Below are positions 31,611 through 37,759 of a DNA stretch of 37,759 nucleotides, in pieces. The DNA comes from a bacterium (GTDB lineage: Bacteria; Armatimonadota; JACIXR01), in the NCBI GenBank assembly GCA_014360465.1, contig JACIXQ010000017.1, forward strand, positions 1 through 37,759, given 5' to 3'. The notes beneath the pieces were generated by a model. It was not told the origin of the DNA. It did not search any database and saw nothing but the letters and a program-made list of their open reading frames with translations. Within the stretch, counting starts at the first letter, position 1; every line of letters begins with the position of its first letter. Position numbers and translations under genes: made by a program.

Positions 31611-32585
31611 TTGGTAAACAACTATAGGGGACAAGTATCAGAGGATATGATAGCAGAAGCTCTCTGGTATATCGGCAGATGCTACGAACACAAGTTAGAT
31701 TTTGCTTCCGCCCTTGAAAGCTATCAACAGCTTCTAAAGGATGTCTCTCCCGAGAAAATCACTTCCCCCGTTGGTAAGGGGTGGTATGAAGAGGCTAAAT
31801 TTAATATCGGTTATTGCTACCTGCAACTACAAAACTATGAAAAAGCATATAGGGTATGGGAAGAGGTCTTGAGAGAAGAGCAAGGAAAAGGTAGCGACCT
31901 CTATTATGTCACTAAGAGAGTTCTAAAAAATTACAAACAGGTCATAGCTTCTCAACCATTTCCAGCACAAGAGAAGCAAAGAGGAACCAGCAAATTGCTT
32001 GGTCCAATATATGGTATATTTATGGATTATAAGATGGAATTTCGCAGAATAGATAGCATACTGATAGTTTATGGAACACAGAGTAAAAACCCTGAGGAAA
32101 ATCAAGCTTGTGAGTATTTAGCAAATAAGGTGAAAGAATATCTCGGGAAAAGGCTCGTTTGCAAAAAGGATACCGAACTTAGCCAGGAAGAGATCAGGAG
32201 CAAGAACCTTGTTTTAATTGGCACCCCATCTTCAAATAAGGTTTTAGCTAATCTAAGCGGTTCCTTGCCAATAAAAATAGGGACGGACATCACGATAGAG
32301 GTGGCTGATAGGCTTTACAAGGGTGAAGATTTGGGGGTAATAATGGTGGCACCCCATCCATTGAATGAAGAATTGTTCGTTCTGGTATATTCCGCATTTC
32401 AGCCATCCCTTCTGCGCAATATCTTCTCAGTTTATCACGGTGGAACGGATTACATAATCTTCTCAACGCAATCGCTGAGTGAGAGGGTAGAACCTGACCC
32501 TGAAAAGCCTTCATTGGAAGAGGGATACTTCTTCAAGAGTCCAGGCAAATGGCAACCTTTCTTTTCTGCCACTCCGAAAAAGTAA
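31611..32585 (+). CDS. C-terminal part of second TPR protein, downstream of the nonsense codon
   Basis: This is the in-frame continuation after the TAA at 31605-31607. It completes the TPR array (ALWYIGRCYEHKLDFASALE, FNIGYCYLQLQNYEKAYRVW), with close matches to the first TPR protein. It ends with the same conserved domain: DSILIVYGTQSKNPEENQAC, LVLIGTPSSNKVLANLSGSL, DLGVIMVAPHPLNEELFVLV. The called start is a TTG that lacks a ribosome binding site, so independent translation is unlikely. The protein lacks its own export signal. Confidence 0.72.
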   Translation: MVNNYRGQVSEDMIAEALWYIGRCYEHKLDFASALESYQQLLKDVSPEKITSPVGKGWYEEAKFNIGYCYLQLQNYEKAYRVWEEVLREEQGKGSDLYYVTKRVLKNYKQVIASQPFPAQEKQRGTSKLLGPIYGIFMDYKMEFRRIDSILIVYGTQSKNPEENQACEYLANKVKEYLGKRLVCKKDTELSQEEIRSKNLVLIGTPSSNKVLANLSGSLPIKIGTDITIEVADRLYKGEDLGVIMVAPHPLNEELFVLVYSAFQPSLLRNIFSVYHGGTDYIIFSTQSLSERVEPDPEKPSLEEGYFFKSPGKWQPFFSATPKK

Positions 32586-32688
32586 AGAAGACGAAACGAT
32601 TTCATAAAAAGTAGAAAAGGATTACGGCGATGAAAATATCAAAATATACGCTCATCAAGAGAATGGATTGATAAAATGTTAAATTCTT

Positions 32689-33381
32689 ATGCATCCTCTA
32701 TTGAATATGTCTGCTATAGAGTGTATTTCAAAGGCTTGCTTGCAAATAGCAGAGGAGAAAAGGGTAAAACTTAACCTTTCAATAGTAACCAATGGCACTT
32801 TGCTTTCTCCTCCGATAGTTGAACGCCTATTAGAATTAAGCGTCAATCGTGCTATGATAACACTCGATGGTCCTCCCGAGATCCACAACGCCAGGCGCCC
32901 CTTCAAAGATGGGAAGGGAACATTTGAAACGATTTTTAACAATCTAATTTATGCGAAGGGGAAAATGGGAATAGTGATAGGCGTAAACTTTGACAAGCAT
33001 AATTACCAAGCCATCCCCAGCCTTTTCCGGTTCTTGAAAGAAAACATAGAACATCTAACCGCCGAAGATTTTAATATCGCCGTAGGGCAGGTTGCGCCTG
33101 GATTATCACCTACCCCCCATTGTAATATGTTCTCCAGCGAGCTCACATTAGGAGGAAAATGGATGGGAAAACTTTATAGAGAAGCTATAAAATGCGGTAT
33201 AAGGACAGACGACCCTATAGGATTTGGTCTTTGCACCCTAAATAAGGAATCCGCTTTTGTAATCGACCCTTACGGCAACATTTATAAATGCATCACAGGG
33301 GTTGGTAGAGAACAATTCAAGGTAGGGTCAATAATAAAGGGATTTATTATCCTACCTTCCCGAGGCGCTGAAAGCCACTAA
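32689..33381 (+). pseudogene. Radical SAM/SPASM protein remnant
   Basis: The 230 residues match the middle of a SPASM-type radical SAM enzyme: PLLNMSAIECISKACLQIAE (the E-P-L-L-N region), SIVTNGTLL, MITLDGPPEIHNARRPFKDG, and FVIDPYGNIYKCITGVGREQ near the SPASM cysteines. The C-x3-C-x2-C cluster that binds the catalytic 4Fe-4S is missing, as are the last SPASM cysteines; the end (IILPSRGAESH) is off-frame. A separate MKISKYTLIKRMD at 32630, followed by two stops, looks like the original N-terminus. About 100 codons must have been lost between them. Enzymes of this type modify peptides or mature sulfatases. It lies just upstream of the ABC exporter genes. Confidence 0.78.
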
Positions 33382-33393
33382 GGTATTTCACCA

Positions 33394-34383
33394 ATGATAG
33401 AAGTCAGAAATCTCTGGAAAATTTATCGCACTTACGAGAAGGAGGAGGGGCTCATCGGTTCCCTAAAGGCGCTCTTTAAGAGGAAATATAGGGATGTGGA
33501 AGCACTAAAGGGAGTTTCCTTTACCATAGAAGAAGGCGAATTCGTCGGCTATATAGGTCCAAATGGCGCTGGGAAAACCACAACCTTGAAAATCCTCTCC
33601 GGCATCCTCTATCCCACAAAGGGGGAAGCGAAAGTGCTGGGATTCATACCCTGGGAAAGGAAAGCGGAGTTCCTCAAGCAAATCTCCTTCGTTATGGGAC
33701 AGAAACATCAGCTCTGGTGGGACCTTCCCGCCTTGGAATCCTTCCTCCTAAATAAGGAAATCTACGAGATTCCTTCCCATCTCTTCTACGCTAACCTGGA
33801 GGAGCTCTCCTCCCTCCTCGCCGTTGAGGACCTCCTCAAAGTTCCCGTGAGAAACTTATCACTTGGCGAGAGGATGAAGATGGAGCTCATCGCCTCACTC
33901 CTTCATTCCCCTCGTGTTCTCTTCCTTGATGAACCAACAATCGGTCTTGATGTAGTAGCCCAGAAGGAGATAAGGGACTTCCTCAAGCGATTTAACAAAG
34001 AACATAAAACAACTATTATGCTCACAAGCCACTATGTGAGGGATATTGAGGCGCTCTGCGAGCGAGTTCTCGTTCTCCATAGGGGCGAAATCATCTTTGA
34101 GGGTAGTATAAAAGAGCTGACAAGGAGATACAGCGATGATAAACTTCTCACCATAACTTTTGAAGAAAGAGTCCCAGATGAGATAGAAAGCTACGGTAGG
34201 TTGCTGAGCAGGGACGAGGGAAAAGCAACTTTGAGGGTTGGAAGGGATAAGGTAGCGGATGTAGCGAGAGCTCTGCTTGAAAGTTATAGCGTGAAGGATA
34301 TAGTGGTGGAGGAAATACCAATTGAGGATGTGATAAGGGAAATTTTCCTCTCCCTTGGAAGGGAAGAAGATGGGGAAATATAG
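33394..34383 (+). CDS. ABC-2 type transporter ATP-binding protein
   Basis: A 329-residue ABC ATPase. Walker A is GPNGAGKTT at residues 55-63, the Q-loop lies in FVMGQKHQLWWDL, the signature is LSLGERMKME near residue 154, and Walker B is VLFLDEPTIGLD, followed by the H-loop in LTSHYVRD. The N-terminal insert (GLIGSLKALFKRKYRDVEAL) and the C-terminal extension are typical of the COG4586-like subgroup that pairs with two DUF990-type permeases, exactly what follows. The transported substrate is unknown; export of a peptide, lipid or sugar is possible. It overlaps the first permease gene by 14 bases. Confidence 0.93.
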   Translation: MIEVRNLWKIYRTYEKEEGLIGSLKALFKRKYRDVEALKGVSFTIEEGEFVGYIGPNGAGKTTTLKILSGILYPTKGEAKVLGFIPWERKAEFLKQISFVMGQKHQLWWDLPALESFLLNKEIYEIPSHLFYANLEELSSLLAVEDLLKVPVRNLSLGERMKMELIASLLHSPRVLFLDEPTIGLDVVAQKEIRDFLKRFNKEHKTTIMLTSHYVRDIEALCERVLVLHRGEIIFEGSIKELTRRYSDDKLLTITFEERVPDEIESYGRLLSRDEGKATLRVGRDKVADVARALLESYSVKDIVVEEIPIEDVIREIFLSLGREEDGEI

Positions 34384-35164
34384 GAAGATAATCTACAATG
34401 TTATACAGGAAACATCCGCCTATCGCCTGAACCACCTCATCAGCTTCCTCTGCGTGGCAATCCCCCTCCTTGCTATAATATTCCTCTGGCGCACCGTCTA
34501 TCAGTCAATTCCCTCAATAAAGGGCTATAACGAGGCTATGATGATTACCTACTATATCCTCTCAACTTGGCTTGGCGACCTCACAGGAGTAGTCCTTTGG
34601 TGGGAGATAACCTCCGATATTAGGGATGGCAACCTCTCCAATTATCTCCTCCGCCCCCTTAGCTATCAGCTCTACTTCTTCTCCACCAGGTTGGGGGCGA
34701 ATATCCCCTATTCCCTCATCGGGGCAGGGATAACCATTATCTTCATCATCTTCTTGGCTCCCGATTTCTATATTCCCTCAAATCCCCTAACTATCCCCCT
34801 TTTCCTCATCTCTCTCCTATTAGCTATGCTTTTAGCCCTTCAATTTACCTATCTTTTCAGCCTCTCTGCCTTCTGGTTGGAGGAAAGCTCGAGCGTTAAC
34901 CTATTCGTTGATATCTTCATTCCTCTAATGGCGGGGAATCTCCTTCCCCTTGACCTCTTTCCCACCTTCATTTCCCGTCTCTTCAAGGCGCTCCCCTTCA
35001 ACTATCTCCTCTATTTTCCCATAGATATCTACTTGGAAAGGCTACCCTTCTCAAGCATATTTAGGGGATTTCTCGTAGAGATGGTCTGGATTGCGTTTCT
35101 CCAGCTTCTGATTGCGGTTGTTTGGCGGAGGGGGATAAGGAGATACACGGCGGTTGGTGGCTGA
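34370..35164 (+). CDS. ABC-2 family transporter permease (DUF990-like), first subunit
   Basis: A membrane protein of about 264 residues with six hydrophobic segments, including ISFLCVAIPLLAIIFLWRTV and LIGAGITIIFIIFLAPDFYI. It has the GNLSNYLLRPLSYQLYFFS loop and the closing WRRGIRRYTAVGG that are typical of this permease family. I place the start at ATG 34370, preceded by GGAAGGGAAG, rather than the TTG at 34355 in the track. It would form a heterodimer with the next permease and use the ATPase encoded upstream. No ligand can be assigned. Confidence 0.88.
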   Translation: MGKYRKIIYNVIQETSAYRLNHLISFLCVAIPLLAIIFLWRTVYQSIPSIKGYNEAMMITYYILSTWLGDLTGVVLWWEITSDIRDGNLSNYLLRPLSYQLYFFSTRLGANIPYSLIGAGITIIFIIFLAPDFYIPSNPLTIPLFLISLLLAMLLALQFTYLFSLSAFWLEESSSVNLFVDIFIPLMAGNLLPLDLFPTFISRLFKALPFNYLLYFPIDIYLERLPFSSIFRGFLVEMVWIAFLQLLIAVVWRRGIRRYTAVGG

Positions 35165-35166
35165 AT

Positions 35167-35997
35167 ATGCGATATTTCAGGCTTTGGAAGGTTTTTCTGA
35201 CAAATTGCCTGATAAGGGAGATGGGCTTCAGGGCGAATTTCATTCTGGGGATTTTGGGGAATCTTCTCTCCTTCAGCATAAACATCCTTTTCTTCGGAAT
35301 AATCTACCTAAATGTTCAATCAATTGGCGGATGGGATGTATATAGGACCTTGATTTTAGTGAGCACCTGTCAGATAATCAACCTCCTCTATTCTGCCCTC
35401 TTTGGAGGAATAGCCAATCTGACCGATTATGTAAAGGGCGGAAGCCTAGATTTCATACTCCTCAAGCCGCTTGACCCCCAGTTACTCATATCCCTCAGAT
35501 ATGTGAATCTCCAATCTTTTCTCAGCCTCGCCTTCCCCTGCGCCACTATAGTCTATGTTGCTCATCTTGGAAAGATTGCCATTTCCTTTTCAAATCTTCT
35601 GCTCTATATCTTTCTTTTGCTTTGCGGACTCCTTCTTCGTTATGCGTTAGGGTTCATCATAATGGCTTCTTCCCTCTGGGTTGTGCGGATAGACGCACTC
35701 TATGCCCTTTACAACTATATAGCCAGCCTGGCGCAGTATCCTATGTCCATTTATAAGGGCGGAGTAAGGATACTTTTTACATTCGTGATACCTATAATCG
35801 TCATCGCCAACTTTCCCGCCCTTTCCCTAAAGGTGAGTTATCGCCAAGGTTTATCATTTTATCCTTCCTCATCACCTTCCTTTTCTTTTCCTTTTCCCGC
35901 TATCTATTTCTTCTCGGTCTTCGCTACTATTCAAGTGCCAGTAGCTGAGAATTTATTTGAGACCATCGCCAACACAAAAAGACGAGGACTTTGCTGA
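35167..35997 (+). CDS. ABC-2 family transporter permease (DUF990-like), second subunit, C-terminus frameshifted
   Basis: The start is ATG 35167, two bases after the upstream stop, rather than ATG 35122 in the track. The protein has multiple hydrophobic segments and the family loop GGSLDFILLKPLDPQLLISL. After about residue 220 the reading becomes Ser/Pro-rich (SFYPSSSPSFSFPFP), unlike the family. In the -1 frame the DNA reads PRFIILSFLITFLFFSFSRY and ends LGLRYYSSASS with TGA at 35946-35948, which is the usual last helix and tail. A one-base deletion near 35819-35835 explains this. The intact gene would be 35167-35948. The present form lacks the last membrane helix. Confidence 0.82.
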   Translation: MRYFRLWKVFLTNCLIREMGFRANFILGILGNLLSFSINILFFGIIYLNVQSIGGWDVYRTLILVSTCQIINLLYSALFGGIANLTDYVKGGSLDFILLKPLDPQLLISLRYVNLQSFLSLAFPCATIVYVAHLGKIAISFSNLLLYIFLLLCGLLLRYALGFIIMASSLWVVRIDALYALYNYIASLAQYPMSIYKGGVRILFTFVIPIIVIANFPALSLKVSYRQGLSFYPSSSPSFSFPFPAIYFFSVFATIQVPVAENLFETIANTKRRGLC

Positions 35998-36193
35998 GAA
36001 ATATAGATGTAATTAGCTTCTTTGCTTTCCTAAATATATCCTTAAATGGATAAAAACCGATGAACAAATATGGGGTATAATACAAATATATTATTGGATT
36101 CTATTCAATCCCAAAATCTGTTGGGTTTGGAAGAAAAGGAGAGGAATCAGCATTCTATTTGCTGGACTATCTGTTATGGCGTTCTACAAGTTC

Positions 36194-36222
36194 TTGACTT
36201 TAATGGAATGGCGTAATATAAT
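36194..36222 (+). promoter_or_regulatory. Promoter of the tRNA cluster
   Basis: TTGACT (36194-36199), a 17-base spacer and consensus TATAAT (36217-36222) lie 11 bases upstream of the first tRNA. It is a near-consensus promoter, as expected for stable RNA genes, and may also serve the aldolase gene. Confidence 0.7.
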
Positions 36223-36233
36223 TTTAAAAGAGA

Positions 36234-36310
<77 letters not shown>

Positions 36311-36312
36311 GA

Positions 36313-36387
36313 GCGGGCGTAGCTCAGCGGTGGAGCGTCTCCTTGCCGAGGAGAAGGTCGCGGGTTCAAATCCCGTCGCCCGCTCCA
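36313..36387 (+). tRNA. tRNA-Gly (anticodon GCC)
   Basis: Acceptor GCGGGCG pairs with CGCCCGC; the anticodon stem TCTCC/GGAGA encloses TTGCCGA with anticodon GCC. CCA is encoded. It lies two bases after tRNA-Pro. Confidence 0.95.
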
Positions 36388-36395
36388 TAAACTCA

Positions 36396-36472
36396 GCGCC
36401 TGTAGCTCAACTGGAGAGAGCGCGAGGCTTCGGACCTCGAGGTTGCGGGTTCAACTCCTGCCAGGCGCGCCA
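36396..36472 (+). tRNA. tRNA-Arg (anticodon TCG)
   Basis: Acceptor GCGCCTG pairs with CAGGCGC; the anticodon stem CGAGG/CCTCG encloses CTTCGGA with anticodon TCG. The T-stem has one G-T pair. CCA is encoded. TCG at Arg is less common in bacteria than ACG and would read CGA, and perhaps the other CGN codons. Confidence 0.93.
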
Positions 36473-36477
36473 GGAAT

Positions 36478-36554
36478 GGTGGGCGTGGCCTAGCGGCTAA
36501 GGCATCAGGCTGTGGACCTGAGGAGCGCGGGTTCGAGTCCCGTCGCCCACCCCA
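36478..36554 (+). tRNA. tRNA-His (anticodon GTG)
   Basis: Acceptor GTGGGCG pairs with CGCCCAC; the anticodon stem TCAGG/CCTGA encloses CTGTGGA with anticodon GTG. The extra 5' G at 36478 (position -1) faces C73 (36551), the identity pair of bacterial tRNA-His. CCA is encoded at 36552-36554. Confidence 0.95.
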
Positions 36555-36591
36555 TTGGAAAATAATTTTTTTATGAAAGGAGGAATAACAA

Positions 36592-37581
36592 GTGCCGTTA
36601 GTTGATGAAAGGGAACTCCTCTTGCCCGCTCTTAAGGAGAGAAGAGCGGTGGGCGCCTTCAACGCCAACAATATGGAGATGATTCAAGCATTCGTTTGGG
36701 CCGCCGAGGAAATGACCGAGGAACTTGGCAAACCTGTTGACCTCATTATCCAGCTCAGCCCGGGGGCAAGCAAATACGCTGGTTGGGCATTGGGAGCAGG
36801 AATGGTGAAGATAGTGGCACAGGAAACGAACATCCGCATTGCACTCAACCTGGACCACGCCACTAAGCTTGAAGAGATAGAGAAAGCCCTTGAGAATAAC
36901 TTCACTGCCGTCCTTTTCGATGGTTCATCCCTTCCCCTTGAAGAAAACATAGAGCTTACCCGCAAGGTAGTGGAGATGTGCCACCCTCGTGGCGTTCCCG
37001 TGGAAGCGGAGCTCGGCAAGATACCCAAAATAGAGGATTACTTCAGCAAGGACGAAATCGCTCACCTTCGCTCCCTTCCCGCAAAGGAAGCGGTCAAAAT
37101 CATCAGGGAACGTGCTGGCAAATCTGTTGAGGAATTAATGGCGAAGCCCGAGGATGTTGAGATGTTCGTTGAGAAGACGGGTTGCGATTTCCTCGCCGCT
37201 GCCTTTGGGAGCATCCATGGCATCTGGGACGATATCTGGCCCGTGAGAGTTGACCGATTGGTTGAAATACAGAAAAGAACTCCTCTCCCACTCGTCTCCC
37301 ACGGCTCCTCCGGCATCCTGATGACCCCGAAGGATGTTGAAGAGAAAGGAATAGAGTTGATGGAAGGCGAGGGCACGCTTTTGGACGCCATTCAAACGGG
37401 AGGGGTTACTAAGGTCAATGTGGCTACTATCCTTTCCGTATCCTTTATTCAGGGCTTCATAGATGCCTACAATGCTAACCCAAGCGAGAAGGACTTCCGC
37501 AACTTGGGCAAAGTGGCAAGGGATAGAGTTAAGGAAAAGGTTAAGGAATATATGCGGCTTTTCGCTGGCGCGATTTCTTAG
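36592..37581 (+). CDS. fba: Class II fructose-bisphosphate aldolase
   Basis: A 329-residue zinc-dependent aldolase. Conserved parts are ERRAVGAFNANNMEMIQAFV, NLDHATKLEEIEKAL with the first zinc-ligand His, EAELGKIPKIED with the acidic loop, and LVSHGSSGI with another zinc-ligand His, plus GVTKVNVAT for phosphate binding. It cleaves fructose-1,6-bisphosphate in glycolysis and condenses the trioses in gluconeogenesis. A segment of about 40 residues after EDYFSKD is longer than in E. coli FbaA. Tagatose-bisphosphate aldolase is an alternative. The start is GTG at 36592 with AAAGGAGG seven bases upstream; it follows tRNA-His by 37 bases and may be read through from the tRNA promoter. Confidence 0.92.
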   Translation: MPLVDERELLLPALKERRAVGAFNANNMEMIQAFVWAAEEMTEELGKPVDLIIQLSPGASKYAGWALGAGMVKIVAQETNIRIALNLDHATKLEEIEKALENNFTAVLFDGSSLPLEENIELTRKVVEMCHPRGVPVEAELGKIPKIEDYFSKDEIAHLRSLPAKEAVKIIRERAGKSVEELMAKPEDVEMFVEKTGCDFLAAAFGSIHGIWDDIWPVRVDRLVEIQKRTPLPLVSHGSSGILMTPKDVEEKGIELMEGEGTLLDAIQTGGVTKVNVATILSVSFIQGFIDAYNANPSEKDFRNLGKVARDRVKEKVKEYMRLFAGAIS

Positions 37582-37611
37582 CCAATGGAATAAGAGATTG
37601 ATGTGAACTTT

Positions 37612-37641
37612 AGGGCGGGCGTCCCTTGGGACGCCCGCCCT
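37612..37641. terminator. Strong intrinsic terminator, probably bidirectional
   Basis: AGGGCGGGCGTCC (37612-37624) pairs perfectly with GGACGCCCGCCCT (37629-37641) across a four-base loop, a 13-bp GC-rich stem followed by TTCTT on the plus strand. It sits between the convergent fba and H-X9-DG genes and could end both; the tail on the minus side is poorer in T. Confidence 0.8.
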
Positions 37642-37644
37642 TTC

Positions 37645-37759
37645 TTACGGAGCTTGCAACGGTAAACCGAAGTTCTCGTAAGCGAAATTATCTACAGGAC
37701 GTCCAAACAACACCTTCACATGTCCATCTACATAGAGAACGGGCAGTATGAACTTATGC
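37645..37759 (-). CDS. C-terminal fragment of an H-X9-DG prepilin-like protein
   Basis: A minus-strand reading frame enters from the right edge and stops at TAA 37645-37647. Its last residues are HKFILPVLYVDGHVKVLFGR and on to LPLQAP. The His followed by nine residues and Asp-Gly is the H-X9-DG motif of prepilin-like (DUF1559-type) proteins, and the segment after it, ending in a short Pro-rich tail, is also usual. These proteins have an N-terminal type IV prepilin signal, which lies outside the window. They occur in large paralogous families in Planctomycetes and Armatimonadota-like bacteria; their role is mostly unknown. It is too short for the ORF track. Confidence 0.72.
   Translation of the reverse strand, partial: HKFILPVLYVDGHVKVLFGRPVDNFAYENFGLPLQAP

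Noticed and set aside
31605-31613. TAA-CAG-TTG as a programmed readthrough site (tobamovirus-like context)
   Set aside because: The paralogue has CAA in this place followed by the same bases, so the context is inherited; that readthrough rule is eukaryotic and only partly matched.

Overview
The window looks like a chromosomal segment of an uncultured, probably thermophilic, diderm bacterium. Evidence for a Gram-negative-type envelope is two GT9 heptosyltransferase-like genes, an HldD-type ADP-heptose epimerase, and lspA/lgt for lipoprotein maturation. At the right edge, a minus-strand fragment carries an H-X9-DG motif, a hallmark of prepilin-like proteins abundant in Planctomycetes, Lentisphaerae/Verrucomicrobia and Armatimonadota-like lineages. 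Proteins are rich in Glu, Lys and Ile, and Arg is often AGA/AGG. An Armatimonadota-like thermophile is my best guess, but it is an inference.

Layout. (1) 1-18961, minus strand: a tightly packed run of 17 genes with gaps of at most about 100 bp and many overlaps. In transcription order: rfbD, ileS, lspA, lgt, a RluD-type pseudouridine synthase, gatB, a Gfo/Idh oxidoreductase, a SpoIID/LytB protein, HPr, PTS Enzyme I, a methyltransferase, then a glycosyltransferase block (GT4, GT9, three GT4, and a GT9 cut by the window edge). One good promoter lies upstream, at about 19025-19053. (2) 19325-22737: a TagK-like PfkB sugar kinase (minus) diverges from hldD, a CBM9-like protein and a membrane protein (plus). 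Both divergent promoters sit so close to the start codons that the transcripts should be leaderless or nearly so. (3) 22734-23345, minus: rpsF (without ssb/rpsR/rplI) and a MIP18/DUF59 gene, with a promoter and a leader hairpin. (4) 23844-27015, plus: a sulfatase-like hydrolase with Thr at the nucleophile position, cinA and thpR, overlapping. (5) 27222-35997, plus: an accessory-looking region with a small ORF under a consensus promoter, two tandem secreted TPR proteins, a radical SAM/SPASM remnant, and an ABC-2 exporter (ATPase plus two permeases). Both TPR genes and the last permease are interrupted, by a G7 frameshift, a CAA-to-TAA nonsense codon and a C-terminal frameshift. (6) 36194-37641, plus: a promoter, four tRNA genes (Pro-TGG, Gly-GCC, Arg-TCG, His-GTG), a class II fructose-bisphosphate aldolase and a strong hairpin terminator, facing the H-X9-DG gene.

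How they fit together: regions 1 and 2 combine envelope polysaccharide and LPS-core assembly (heptose precursor, glycosyltransferases, rhamnose reductase) with lipoprotein processing and translation genes. HPr and Enzyme I appear without any Enzyme II here, suggesting a regulatory or incomplete PTS. The clustered lesions in region 5 are the most unusual part. They mean either that a TPR/radical-SAM/exporter module is decaying, or that the assembly has indels there. Read depth and a related genome would separate the two.
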